From Brenneria izadpanahii (GTDB taxonomy: Bacteria; Pseudomonadota; Gammaproteobacteria; Enterobacterales; Enterobacteriaceae), in contig NZ_CP050854.1 of NCBI RefSeq assembly GCF_017569925.1, forward strand, positions 2,666,001 through 2,730,000: a stretch of DNA of 64,000 nucleotides. The letters run 5' to 3'. Under the pieces are notes generated by a model, which did not search any database, had not been told where the DNA came from, and saw only the letters and a list, made by a program, of their open reading frames with translations. Positions 47,040-55,934 of the stretch are shown piece by piece (position 1 is the first letter of the stretch; each line of letters starts with the position of its first letter). Position numbers and translations under genes: made by a program.

Positions 47040-49583
47040 ATGGATAAATTGACTGGTTGCATAAAAGCGGCGGCGATGGGCGTTCTTTTTATTTCTTTTT
47101 CTTCGGCCGGCACAGAGAAACGAACATCGATAAGGCTGGGCGAATTTATCATTCCCGGCATATTCGCCAATGCGCTGTATCAGGGCATGAGTGTTCCGGT
47201 TTTTATTAAATACAGCGGCGATGCAGAAAATAAAAAAAGCCAACAAAAGATCGCTGACGCCGCGATCGCTATTGACGCAAACGGTCTTTTTATCCGTGAA
47301 GTGACGCTGGCGGATCTGCCGAATAATACCGAGTTGTCCCCCGCGACAAAATCAATAATCACCGGGCTAAAGGATAAGCATTTTACCGAGGGCGCCACGT
47401 TGCGACTGGGTGAGGACGCTACCCTCCGTCTGGATATCAAGTCATTTTATCTTGAGCTGATGGTCAACCAGCAGGCGCTGGCGGCTTCTATTATTCCACG
47501 CAGCAATTTGCTCGGCGAATCGACGTCGACCAATCTGTCCTCAGTGCTGAATTATACGGTAGGCAGCTATTACAACACATATTCCAACCGCAACAACGGC
47601 AGCAGTTTTATCACGCTGGATAGCACCACCTCGCTGAGGGAGAGCCACGTCAACCTCAATGGCTCCCTGTATGGATTGGGAACCGGCGACACCAGCAGCA
47701 ACCTTTATCGCGCCATGTACGAGCGCGACTATGAGGGACGCAGGCTGGCGCTGGGCATGGTCGATACGTGGAATTTACAGTCGATCGCCAGCATGAGCGC
47801 CCTGAACTCCAGCAGAATCTATGGGCTAAGCTACGGCAATAAAAGCAGTACGCAGATTGAAGACAATACGCTGTCATTAACGCCGATCACCGTATTCTTG
47901 CCAAGCGCCGGCGAAGTGCACGTTTATCGTGAAGGCCGTTTGCTCAGTATTCAGAACTTCGCCATGGGCAGCTATGAAATCGATACCTCCCGGCTGCCGT
48001 TCGGCGTCTACAACGTGGATGTGCAGGTGGTGGTCAACGGCAAACAGGTCAGCAGCCGCATCGCCCAGATCAACAAAACCTTCTCCAGAAAAAGCAGCCT
48101 GACCGGACAGGTAGAGTGGCAGGTCTTTAGCGGCATGTTGCAATATCACCGTATGGACTACCGCCGCACTATTGAGAGAAACCTAGGCAAGAAAGAGACC
48201 TGGCTTGCCGGCGGCGCGGCGGCGCTCACCTTGCCTTACCTATCGGGAGTATCGCTAAAATCCACGCTTTACGGCTTCGATCATACCGGGGTGAACGAGA
48301 GCGAAGCCAACGTTTCGCTCAATGACGCGGTCAGTTTTAACCAGCAATTTATGGCCGCTACGGATTCTTCCTGGAAAAGCATCAGCACGCTTAACCTGAG
48401 CATACCTGACGGCTATGGCTCATTATGGGGCTCCCGTGAGTTTAGCCGCATCGGCGATAACTTGCCGATTGAAAAAGGCGATTTTTACTCCGTCGGCGCC
48501 ACGCTAAACCTAAGAAAGATGACGCCGTATCTGGGCAGTCTATCCCTTAGCAGAACCGTTAATCATTATACCGGCAACCAGTATACCAACGCCGACTACA
48601 GCCAGACGCTATACAACACGCGCTACGCCACCATTAGCGTGCGCGCCGGCATACAGCGTTATTACTACAACAATAGCAATGACGACGGCCTACAGGATAA
48701 ATACGTCAACATTGAGCTATCCATGCCGCTGGCGACCTGGCTCAGCGCGGGAGTATCGAGCGAAAACGGCAATATGCTGGCCAATGCCAGTATCCGCAAA
48801 CGCTTTGACGACAGCGTCATCACCAACGCCGGCGCGTCGTTATCCAAGCGGATCAAAGGCGGCGGCGACGACAATAGCTATACCGCGGACGAATATTCGC
48901 TGAATGGCTTCGCATCTTACGATACCAAATATAATGCGGGCACGGTGGCGGTGACGCATACCTCGGAAAATAGCACCAACCTGAGCCTCAGTTCGCAAGG
49001 TTCGGTGGCCTGGTCAGGCTGCGATGTGGCGCTCAGCAAAGACAGCCAGCGTTCCGGCGTGCTGGTTAATACCGGCTTCGCGGAAAAAGGCACGGTTGCG
49101 GCGCAGGTCAATGGACGCACTTATGCTCTGTCCGGTAAATCCAATTTTATCGCCCTCCCCCCTTACGCAAAATATAACGTTGAATTAATGAACGATAAAA
49201 ACTCCGAAGACAGCGTGGATATCGTCAGCGGCCGCAAAAACAGCGTCGTGCTTTATCCCGGCAACGTCAGCGTCGTTAACCCGGAAATAAAACAGTTGGT
49301 GACGGTATTCGGCCGTATCCGCCATGCCGACGGCGCGCTGGCGGTGAATACCGATATTCATAACCATATTGGCAAAACGCAAACCGATGAGAACGGTGAA
49401 TTTGCCATGGATGTGGATAAAAAATTTCCATTCATCACCCTGCGGGAAAAAAACGGCGGCGTTTGTGAGGCCGAACTCAATTTGCAGGGCGCAAGAGGCG
49501 CCGTATGGCTCGGCGATATTCTCTGCGCCCGCCAAAATCAGACCGCGCGGCAGGAAGAAAAGGAGAGTGAACATGTTTATTAA
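47040..49583 (+). CDS. ecpC: Common pilus outer-membrane usher EcpC
   Basis: 847 residues (E. coli EcpC 841). The ATG at 47040 is 11 bases after ecpB; the longer frame from 46908 overlaps ecpB and is rejected. Conserved blocks match the E. coli usher: SSNLYRAMYERDYEGRRLAL, DTWNLQSIASMSALNSSRIY, SAGEVHVYREGRLLSIQNF, and the C-terminal QTDENGEFAMDVDKKFP with a plug-like Cys pair. It forms the export pore for the pilus. Its 3' end overlaps ecpD by 11 bases. Confidence 0.94.
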   Translation: MDKLTGCIKAAAMGVLFISFSSAGTEKRTSIRLGEFIIPGIFANALYQGMSVPVFIKYSGDAENKKSQQKIADAAIAIDANGLFIREVTLADLPNNTELSPATKSIITGLKDKHFTEGATLRLGEDATLRLDIKSFYLELMVNQQALAASIIPRSNLLGESTSTNLSSVLNYTVGSYYNTYSNRNNGSSFITLDSTTSLRESHVNLNGSLYGLGTGDTSSNLYRAMYERDYEGRRLALGMVDTWNLQSIASMSALNSSRIYGLSYGNKSSTQIEDNTLSLTPITVFLPSAGEVHVYREGRLLSIQNFAMGSYEIDTSRLPFGVYNVDVQVVVNGKQVSSRIAQINKTFSRKSSLTGQVEWQVFSGMLQYHRMDYRRTIERNLGKKETWLAGGAAALTLPYLSGVSLKSTLYGFDHTGVNESEANVSLNDAVSFNQQFMAATDSSWKSISTLNLSIPDGYGSLWGSREFSRIGDNLPIEKGDFYSVGATLNLRKMTPYLGSLSLSRTVNHYTGNQYTNADYSQTLYNTRYATISVRAGIQRYYYNNSNDDGLQDKYVNIELSMPLATWLSAGVSSENGNMLANASIRKRFDDSVITNAGASLSKRIKGGGDDNSYTADEYSLNGFASYDTKYNAGTVAVTHTSENSTNLSLSSQGSVAWSGCDVALSKDSQRSGVLVNTGFAEKGTVAAQVNGRTYALSGKSNFIALPPYAKYNVELMNDKNSEDSVDIVSGRKNSVVLYPGNVSVVNPEIKQLVTVFGRIRHADGALAVNTDIHNHIGKTQTDENGEFAMDVDKKFPFITLREKNGGVCEAELNLQGARGAVWLGDILCARQNQTARQEEKESEHVY

Positions 49584-51183
49584 ACTATGCCGGACGCTGT
49601 TTTTATTGTTCTGTCTGGCGCACGGCGCAGGAGCGCTGGCCGCGACCGCATCCAGCAGCGGCTCCGGCAGCAATACCTACCTGTTTATCGAAAATAATAT
49701 CGATGGCGAATATGTCGTTACGCCGGGCGCCCTCGATCCGCGCTTTTCCGGTGCCAATGTCTGGACCAAATACTCGACCAACCAGACCAGCCTGGGCTAT
49801 ATGGGCTATGTCGGCTGGGTATCCGCCAATTCCTACTATGATATGTGGATCGATAACTCCCCCATCGCCGAGCCGTTGCGCGGCATACGCTGCATGACGT
49901 CCGGCAGCACCTGTCCCGCCGTCGGCTATATCGCCGGCGCGGCGAGCGACGCCAACGGCTTTTACCACGCGCTGGCCGGCAGCAGCGTTTATAACGGCAG
50001 CTACGGCTTCGCCTCGTTTTCGCCCGCGGCTTATGAGTATTTCAGAGAAAAATCCGTCGGCTCCAGCGATAGCTTTACTCTGAACTGGTGCTATACCACG
50101 ACCGATTACGACTATGCGTCGGGCGTGCGGTGTAAAGATCTGACCAGCAACGCGACATGGCGCTACTACACGCTCACGGCCACTAAAGTCGGTCATTTAA
50201 CGCTTAACAGCACCGGCGCCCTGTCTGAAATCTGGGTGGCCAGCGACGGCACCCCAAGCGTCAATAGCGGCAACGACATGTGCAGCGTCGCCTCCGTCGG
50301 CGGCACATCCGGCGTCATATGCAAAATGGTGTCTTATTCTTTGCAGCAAACCCAGCGGGTCACCGCCTCATTAAATTTCAGAATGGTGCTGGATACCGCC
50401 ACATTAGGTTTTACGCCGGCCGCCTCCACGGTGAGATACAGCGGCGACGGCGCCACCTGGTACAACTACAGCGCCAGCACGACATACAGCAACGTGTTTA
50501 ACACATCGGGCAACTATGTTTACGTATTCCTCTCCAATACTTTTTTTAACAATATTCTCAACAATGGCGTAACCATTACTAATAATAACTCGCTGTTTAC
50601 CTTTTATTTTACCAACGCGCTGACGCCGGAATCCGGCTATTACCAGTTTACGGCATCCAATGCGTTCAACATCACTCCGAAAGAGTACAGCATCAGCATT
50701 GTCGCCACGGATGGCTCAGCCGCTCCGAGCGCATCGGGAACCATCGGCAGCGGCTCGCCGATAGCGTTTGACTACAAGGTCACCACTTCCGCCTCGCGGC
50801 AGGCGGACGCCATTAGCGCGCAGGTAACGGGCAACAGCACTACCCTTAACGGCATCCCCTACTGTTTATTTACCTCGGAGGACGGCGAGGTAAACGTACC
50901 GATCCCGGCCTATCTGTCTTATGTGGCGTCAACGGGCGCGACGGTAAGAAGCCGCAACAGCTGTAGCGAAGCGGCGATTGATATCACCGGCGCCAACTGG
51001 ACGCAAACCGCCTGGAATGCGGCGGTCGACGAAGGCTACTACTTCACCGCCACGCTGCGGCTGCTGTTTCCGATGAACGATACCCGCTCGCTGTATACGG
51101 TAAACGGGGATGAATGGGCCGGTACGGTCAGCGCCAGCGGTGAAGTGAAGGTCAGCGCAACCTGGATCGGCGTTGATCAATAA
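49573..51183 (+). CDS. ecpD: Common pilus tip adhesin EcpD
   Basis: 536 residues (E. coli EcpD 547). A signal peptide (FLLFCLAHGAGALAATA) is followed by a large Ser/Thr/Tyr-rich beta domain with several Cys pairs (RCMTSGSTCPAVGY, CYTTTDYDYASGVRC), and a C-terminal pilin-like domain ending SGEVKVSATWIGVDQ, equivalent to the end of EcpA. EcpD caps the fibre and can polymerise in E. coli. The start at 49573 has an AGGAG site inside the end of ecpC. Confidence 0.92.
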   Translation: MFIKLCRTLFLLFCLAHGAGALAATASSSGSGSNTYLFIENNIDGEYVVTPGALDPRFSGANVWTKYSTNQTSLGYMGYVGWVSANSYYDMWIDNSPIAEPLRGIRCMTSGSTCPAVGYIAGAASDANGFYHALAGSSVYNGSYGFASFSPAAYEYFREKSVGSSDSFTLNWCYTTTDYDYASGVRCKDLTSNATWRYYTLTATKVGHLTLNSTGALSEIWVASDGTPSVNSGNDMCSVASVGGTSGVICKMVSYSLQQTQRVTASLNFRMVLDTATLGFTPAASTVRYSGDGATWYNYSASTTYSNVFNTSGNYVYVFLSNTFFNNILNNGVTITNNNSLFTFYFTNALTPESGYYQFTASNAFNITPKEYSISIVATDGSAAPSASGTIGSGSPIAFDYKVTTSASRQADAISAQVTGNSTTLNGIPYCLFTSEDGEVNVPIPAYLSYVASTGATVRSRNSCSEAAIDITGANWTQTAWNAAVDEGYYFTATLRLLFPMNDTRSLYTVNGDEWAGTVSASGEVKVSATWIGVDQ

Positions 51184-51237
51184 ACCGCCAGCCGGAGGAC
51201 GAATGACGTCCTCCGCCGTACCAATTGAGAGCATACC

Positions 51238-51918
51238 GTGACCAGATACATGACCTTAGCCCTGTTGTGGCTGTTTTCAGCCGGCGTAAAGGCGGTTTAT
51301 TTTGATTCCATTATTTATGAGATGCCGGCGGATAGGGACTTTATTTCCAAACAGCTTTTTAACGACACGCAAAGAAATAATATCTACACCATTTCCGCCT
51401 ACCGGATAGACCGCCCCGGCGCAGGCGGCGAACGCCGGTTGCCGATGGAAAATGGCGAACTGCTTTATGCGCCGCTGAAGTTCTCCGTCGCCGCCAACGG
51501 CAAAGAGTACTTTAAAATTTTTTACCGCGGCCCGCGCGACGATAAAGAGCGCTATTACCGCATAACCTTTAAAGAGTCGCCGATGACGTTATTCCCGCTT
51601 AAACCGGAGGCCCGAAAGACCTATATCTTCCCCGTCGTCGCCATGAGCACCATTCTGGTGGTGCGGCCCAGAACGCTGCATTTTTCCTATCGGCTGGATG
51701 AACAAAGCGGAACCTTGCAAAACAACGGCAATACGTTCTTTCGCGTGATCATCCAAAAAGGCTGCAACGGCGATGATGAAAGTTCAACCCAGTTTTATAT
51801 GCTGCCCGGCGAAAGTTATAAAAATAAAAATCTCAGCGCCAAAAATAAGAAATATTTAGTGGCGCTGGAGAAATATATAAAATTGGGAGAAAACTGTTTT
51901 AATCATCCACCGCAATAA
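51238..51918 (+). CDS. ecpE: Common pilus second chaperone EcpE
   Basis: 226 residues from a GTG at 51238. A short signal peptide (LALLWLFSAGVKA) precedes a chaperone domain that parallels EcpB (KQLFNDTQRNNIYTISAYR; FYRGPRDDKERYYRITF; TILVVRPRTLHFSY). Last gene of ecpABCDE. The protein is slightly shorter than E. coli EcpE. Confidence 0.88.
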   Translation: MTRYMTLALLWLFSAGVKAVYFDSIIYEMPADRDFISKQLFNDTQRNNIYTISAYRIDRPGAGGERRLPMENGELLYAPLKFSVAANGKEYFKIFYRGPRDDKERYYRITFKESPMTLFPLKPEARKTYIFPVVAMSTILVVRPRTLHFSYRLDEQSGTLQNNGNTFFRVIIQKGCNGDDESSTQFYMLPGESYKNKNLSAKNKKYLVALEKYIKLGENCFNHPPQ

Positions 51919-52233
51919 AAATCAGATAATGAGATATTGCCGGCCGGTTATGCCGGCAATATCCCAGTTCTCTCATTACCGCGCCAAATACCGATATTTT
52001 CATTTTCCCTGTCGCAGGCTTACGCCGTTATTTACTCAGTTGCGCCATGCCGTTGCATTTTTTGCAATAAGGCATGGCAAATTCTGATTTTGACAACATT
52101 GCCGGTGGGTTGATAGCTTGGAGCCATAACAATACAAGTCACTGATGACGCAGGATTTCACTATTTTGTCGTTGCAACCTGACGCAATTTGCCACGTTGC
52201 CCGCCTGCGCCGATAATAATTGGAATAAATGAA
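51919..52233. promoter_or_regulatory. Region between ecp operon and BMC locus
   Basis: 315 bases. The ecp terminator hairpin is at its left end. On the right, TTGACA (52090-52095), 17 bases, then ATAGCT forms a possible but weak promoter for the BMC operon. No coding sequence. Confidence 0.3.
51933..51963 (+). terminator. ecp operon terminator hairpin
   Basis: A perfect 12-bp stem GATATTGCCGGC / GCCGGCAATATC with a 7-base loop, 14 bases past the ecpE stop. Confidence 0.7.
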
Positions 52234-52791
52234 ATGAGAATTGTCGTGGGAATAACGGGAGCGAGCGGTGCTATTTATGCCTATACGCTTATTTCCGCGC
52301 TCTATCAGCAATCCATCGAAATAGAAATTGTCGCCAGTAAAATGGGCTGGCAGGTTCTGGAATTCGAATGCGGCATATCCAGAGACGATATCGCCCAATT
52401 CGGTACGACGCACGATAACGACAATCTATTTTCCCCCATCGCCAGCGGTTCCTATCGGTGCGACGGCATGGCTATTGTCCCCTGTTCGATGAACACGCTG
52501 GGCGCGATGGCCAACGGCATGGGCGACACTTTACTGTTGAGAGCCGCATCGGTAACGCTCAAGGAAAGACGCCCGCTGTTAGTCGTTCCGCGCGAAACGC
52601 CGCTCAATATTATTCAGATCGACAACATGGCGACGCTTGCCAGAGCCGGCGGCATAATCATGCCCGCCGCCCCCGGCTTCTATTCCCGGCCCACCGAGAT
52701 CTCGCAATTGGTCGGCGGCATGGTCGGCCGGATGCTGGACAATCTGGGAATAAACAATGATGTGGCTTCCCGCTGGAACGGGGGACAATGA
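52234..52791 (+). CDS. UbiX-family flavin prenyltransferase, BMC-locus copy
   Basis: 185 residues. UbiX makes prenylated FMN, the cofactor of UbiD decarboxylases. The FMN-binding GITGASGAIYAYTLI, the phosphate-binding SGSYRCDGMAIVPCSMNTL, LKERRPLLVVPRETPL and MPAAPGFYSRP are conserved. It overlaps the following UbiD-type gene by ATGA, so the two are translationally coupled. The general UbiX for ubiquinone synthesis is expected elsewhere in the genome, so this copy looks dedicated. First gene of the BMC operon. Confidence 0.9.
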   Translation: MRIVVGITGASGAIYAYTLISALYQQSIEIEIVASKMGWQVLEFECGISRDDIAQFGTTHDNDNLFSPIASGSYRCDGMAIVPCSMNTLGAMANGMGDTLLLRAASVTLKERRPLLVVPRETPLNIIQIDNMATLARAGGIIMPAAPGFYSRPTEISQLVGGMVGRMLDNLGINNDVASRWNGGQ

Positions 52792-54137
52792 TGAGCCGGA
52801 AAGATCTGCGCGGCTTTCTCGCCACGCTTGAACAACATAACCTGCTGCGCCGCGTAACCCGCACCGTCAGCGCAGACCATGAAGCCGCCGCGCTCATCAA
52901 AAAGACCGACGGCAGGATCCCGCTCTATTTCGAACGCATAGACAATTACGCCACGCCGCTGGTGGCCGGGCTGGGCGGCACTAAACAGACGCTGGCGCTG
53001 AACCTTGGCGTTGAGCCGGAAGAACTGGTCGCCAAGCTGGCGTCGGCCATCGTCAACCCGATCCCGCCTAATCAGGTCGCGCAGGCCAGGGTGCAACAGA
53101 ACGTGGTTAACGCGCCGTTCGATCTCGACGCCTATTTCCCGATTCTGCGCTATAGCGACCGGGATCCGGGACGTTTTCTGGTTTCCGGCGTAATGACGGC
53201 GACGGATATCAACGGCGCGAAGACGTACACCTCGATTCGCCGTATGCAGTATCTGGGCGGTAACCGCTGCTGCCTGCTGGTGACGTCCCATGAAATGAAA
53301 CAGCAGATCCGTTATTACGAAAGCATACGCCGGCCAATGGAAATCGCCGTTATGTTCGGCGTCAATCCGGCGGTTATTCTGGCTTCCCAGATCAGCACGC
53401 ATACCTATAACGTCGACAAACTGGCGGTTACCGGCTCCTTACTGGGTCAGGCGCTGGACGTGGTACGCGCCAAAACCGTCGATATCAATGTGCTGGCCGA
53501 TGCCGAAATGGTGCTGGAAGGACGCCTCTACCCCTGGATAAAGGAAACGGAAGGGCCGTTCGGCGAACTCGCCGGCTACTACGGCGGAGTGTCCGAACAG
53601 CCGGTGGTGGAATTATCCGCTATGACATTCCGCAACAACCCAATAGCGCAAACCATACTGGCCGGAAGCTGCGAAGAAAAATTACCGGAAGCCGTCGCCA
53701 GAGAGGTCACGCTGCTGGCGGCGGTGCGGCAAACGGTGCCCGGCGTCACGGCCGTTCATATTTCGCTCGCGGCGGTAGGCCGCTTCCATGCGGTTATCCA
53801 ACTCAATAAAACATCGCCGGGCGACGGTAAACAGGCCGTGCTTGCCGCATTCAGCGCCGACAAAGATCTTAAACACGTGGTGGCCGTCGACGGCGACGTC
53901 GACCTCTTTAGTGCGGAAGACGTCGAGTGGGCCATCGCCACCCGCGTACAGGCGGATATCGATGTCTTTATCATTCCCGGCGCCAATGGCTCGCCGCTTG
54001 AACCATCGCATCTTGAACGCGGCACGTCGGCCAAAATGGGCATTGACGCCACCTGTCCTCTCGGTAATACGGCGTATCAGCGCGTTTCCATTCCCGGCGA
54101 GGCTGAGATGAATATCTCTGACTACATTCATGACTAA
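52788..54137 (+). CDS. UbiD-family prenyl-FMN-dependent decarboxylase
   Basis: 449 residues (E. coli UbiD 497). UbiD enzymes reversibly decarboxylate aromatic and heteroaromatic acids. The catalytic Arg-Glu-Glu triad can be placed: Arg in TSIRRMQ (residues 149-154) and the two Glu of EGPFGE (E255, E260). The metal/cofactor region RYSDRDPGRF and SGVMTATDINGA follow the family. The likely substrate is a heteroaromatic carboxylate; 4-amino-5-imidazolecarboxylate is my inference from neighbouring genes. No extra targeting peptide is seen. Next gene is a shell protein 16 bases downstream. Confidence 0.88.
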   Translation: MMSRKDLRGFLATLEQHNLLRRVTRTVSADHEAAALIKKTDGRIPLYFERIDNYATPLVAGLGGTKQTLALNLGVEPEELVAKLASAIVNPIPPNQVAQARVQQNVVNAPFDLDAYFPILRYSDRDPGRFLVSGVMTATDINGAKTYTSIRRMQYLGGNRCCLLVTSHEMKQQIRYYESIRRPMEIAVMFGVNPAVILASQISTHTYNVDKLAVTGSLLGQALDVVRAKTVDINVLADAEMVLEGRLYPWIKETEGPFGELAGYYGGVSEQPVVELSAMTFRNNPIAQTILAGSCEEKLPEAVAREVTLLAAVRQTVPGVTAVHISLAAVGRFHAVIQLNKTSPGDGKQAVLAAFSADKDLKHVVAVDGDVDLFSAEDVEWAIATRVQADIDVFIIPGANGSPLEPSHLERGTSAKMGIDATCPLGNTAYQRVSIPGEAEMNISDYIHD

Positions 54138-54152
54138 CCTGGGGGCAGCATT

Positions 54153-54377
54153 ATGGCAGCTGTAGGCTTAATCGAAACAAGAGGACTGCCCGAAGCGCTT
54201 GAAGCGCTGGACGCCATGTGCAAGGCGGCGAACATCGGCATGATCGAAACCAAGCGCATTGGCGGCGGGCTGATCACGCTAATTGTAAACGGCGACGTCG
54301 CCGCGGTAAGCGCCGCCGTAGACAGCGGCGTTAGCGTGCTAAAGCACAACGGGGGGAGATTATTTGTTCCTGCGTGA
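54153..54377 (+). CDS. BMC-H shell protein 1 (short)
   Basis: 74 residues, shorter than the usual 90 or so. It has the BMC fold pattern VGLIETRGLPEALEALDAM, pore loop RIGGGLI (residues 35-41, IGGG) and NGDVAAVSAAVDSG. BMC-H hexamers tile the facets of microcompartments. The ribosome-binding site is GGGGG. The very open glycine pore suggests passage of a small substrate. Confidence 0.92.
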   Translation: MAAVGLIETRGLPEALEALDAMCKAANIGMIETKRIGGGLITLIVNGDVAAVSAAVDSGVSVLKHNGGRLFVPA

Positions 54378-54431
54378 TCCCCAATCCGCATGCTGAATTA
54401 TCGAAATACCTAACGGCGGGGGCGTCAATCA

Positions 54432-55253
54432 ATGGATAAATTTGTCGAAAATATGGTGGCCAGCATACTTGGCCCCAGCGCAAAACAGGATGTCGTCATC
54501 TCCCGCCCGAACTATCAGCGCAGAAAGACGCAGAGCCGTCTGGTCGTCACCGAAATGACGCCGGAATCAAACGCGCCGCTGAAAACCGAAGCGGCGGCGG
54601 CGGATCCCTATCCCCCTATGCGGCGGGTTTCGCTGGCGGCGATGATCCCTTGTCAATCCGCCGATGAGGCGGCGCAACCGGCCGGCAAAGGGTGCCGATG
54701 TCAATCGCCGGGCGCCGTCTTTCATCAGGTGGACGATGCGCCGCGCGCCCTCGGCGAGGTACTGGGCATTCGCCTGCGCGGCGGCGAATCCGTCGTCAGC
54801 ATTTCCGCGGCCTGTCCCGATACCGGGCGTCTGGTCGCCAGCGATGAGCTGCTGGTTCGTCACCATATCGGACCGGAAGTAATGACCTATGCGACCGTTG
54901 GCCAACGCGAGCTGCTTATCGCATTCGGCGCCGACGCCGCAACGGCGGCCGGGCTGCTGGACGAGCTGCGCGCGCTCTGGCAGGGGTGTTCAACCTGCGG
55001 ACAAAGCGCCCTGTCGCCCGCCCCTTCGACCAAACTGCTCAATCACCTCGGCATCGCGCGCCGGGGCGCCATCGGCGTGGTGGAAGGCAATAGCGCCGCC
55101 GATGTGGCGGCCGCGCTGGGCGTTTATCTGAAAACCGATGCCAAAACGGACGTGCGGCTCATTAACCGCGCGGCGTTTCTTCACGGCGGCATCGACGCAG
55201 TGCGCAACGGCGTTGAACAACTGAATTCAATCATGGCGACAATGAAACGGTAA
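54432..55253 (+). CDS. Divergent tandem-domain BMC shell protein (PduB/EutL-like), with targeting-type N-terminal helix
   Basis: 273 residues, like PduB (270). The N terminus MDKFVENMVASILG is a short amphipathic helix of the type used to bind cargo to the shell, as in PduB, followed by a flexible linker to about residue 65. Two BMC-like repeats can be proposed: one around residues 105-182 (DTGRLVASDELL, then GQRELLIAFGADAATAAGLLDEL) and one at 212-270 (GAIGVVEGNSAADVAAALGV, then HGGIDAVRNGVEQL). Unusual cysteines occur at 74, 88, 90, 128 and as CSTC at 186-189 between the repeats, perhaps a metal site. The assignment as shell trimer is by layout; the domains are divergent. Confidence 0.55.
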   Translation: MDKFVENMVASILGPSAKQDVVISRPNYQRRKTQSRLVVTEMTPESNAPLKTEAAAADPYPPMRRVSLAAMIPCQSADEAAQPAGKGCRCQSPGAVFHQVDDAPRALGEVLGIRLRGGESVVSISAACPDTGRLVASDELLVRHHIGPEVMTYATVGQRELLIAFGADAATAAGLLDELRALWQGCSTCGQSALSPAPSTKLLNHLGIARRGAIGVVEGNSAADVAAALGVYLKTDAKTDVRLINRAAFLHGGIDAVRNGVEQLNSIMATMKR

Positions 55254-55258
55254 ACGTT

Positions 55259-55546
55259 ATGCAACGAAGAGCAATGGGATTCGTCGAAACAATCGGCTTC
55301 GCCAGCGCCATCGTGGCGGCGGACGTTGCCCTGAAATCGGCCGACGTCGCGCTGGTGAGAATGGAGTCGGTGATTGGCGTTGGCAAAAGCATCGGCGTAA
55401 CGGTTTATTTCACCGGCGACGTCGCCGCGGTGCAGGCGGCCGTGGCTCGCGCCAAAACAGAAGTTGCCGCGCTTAACACGCTGGTTTCGGCTCACGTCAT
55501 CGCCGGCGTCGATGCCGAGACGCAAGCAAAACTCATCCGCATTTAG
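55259..55546 (+). CDS. BMC-H shell protein 2 (divergent pore)
   Basis: 95 residues. [30 protein letters not shown] and [16 protein letters not shown] follow the BMC-H pattern. The pore loop is unusual: [13 protein letters not shown] instead of KIGSGLVTV, with a Lys at residue 43 near the pore. It starts six bases after the preceding stop codon. A charged pore could select for anionic intermediates; this is an inference. Confidence 0.88.
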   Translation: MQRRAMGFVETIGFASAIVAADVALKSADVALVRMESVIGVGKSIGVTVYFTGDVAAVQAAVARAKTEVAALNTLVSAHVIAGVDAETQAKLIRI

Positions 55547-55571
55547 TCACTATCACAGAGGGGAACACATT

Positions 55572-55877
55572 ATGCAGGAAGCTTTAGGGCTTATTGAAAC
55601 CAAAGGCCTGGTCGGCGCTATCGAAGCAGCCGATGCCATGGTCAAAGCGGCCAATGTCGAAATCACCGGCTATGAAAAAATCGGCTTCGGGCTGGTCACC
55701 ATCATGATCCGCGGCGACGTCGGCGCGGTTAAAGCGGCGACGGACGCCGGGGCCGAAGCCGCGCGCCGCGTCGGCGAAGTCACGTCGGTACACGTTATTC
55801 CGCGTCCGCACAGCGAAGTGGAGAAAACGATTCTGGCCGGCCCGGCCGTCGGCGTCAAAGCGAAAACCGGCGCATAA
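55572..55877 (+). CDS. BMC-H shell protein 3 (canonical)
   Basis: 101 residues. A typical PduA/PduJ/EutM-type sequence: [20 protein letters not shown], pore KIGFGLV (Phe39 in the pore), [15 protein letters not shown] and a C-terminal tail [17 protein letters not shown]. Likely the main facet protein. A GAGGGGA site lies upstream of the ATG at 55572. Confidence 0.97.
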   Translation: MQEALGLIETKGLVGAIEAADAMVKAANVEITGYEKIGFGLVTIMIRGDVGAVKAATDAGAEAARRVGEVTSVHVIPRPHSEVEKTILAGPAVGVKAKTGA

Positions 55878-55934
55878 GGCCGGCAGTCCGCCGATTTTAC
55901 GCCGTAGCGTAAGTCGCGGTTTATCTGGAGTGCA

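Noticed and set aside
52036..52413. 125-codon minus-strand frame overlapping the UbiX-type gene
   Set aside because: It is antisense to a well-supported gene and has no recognisable motif.
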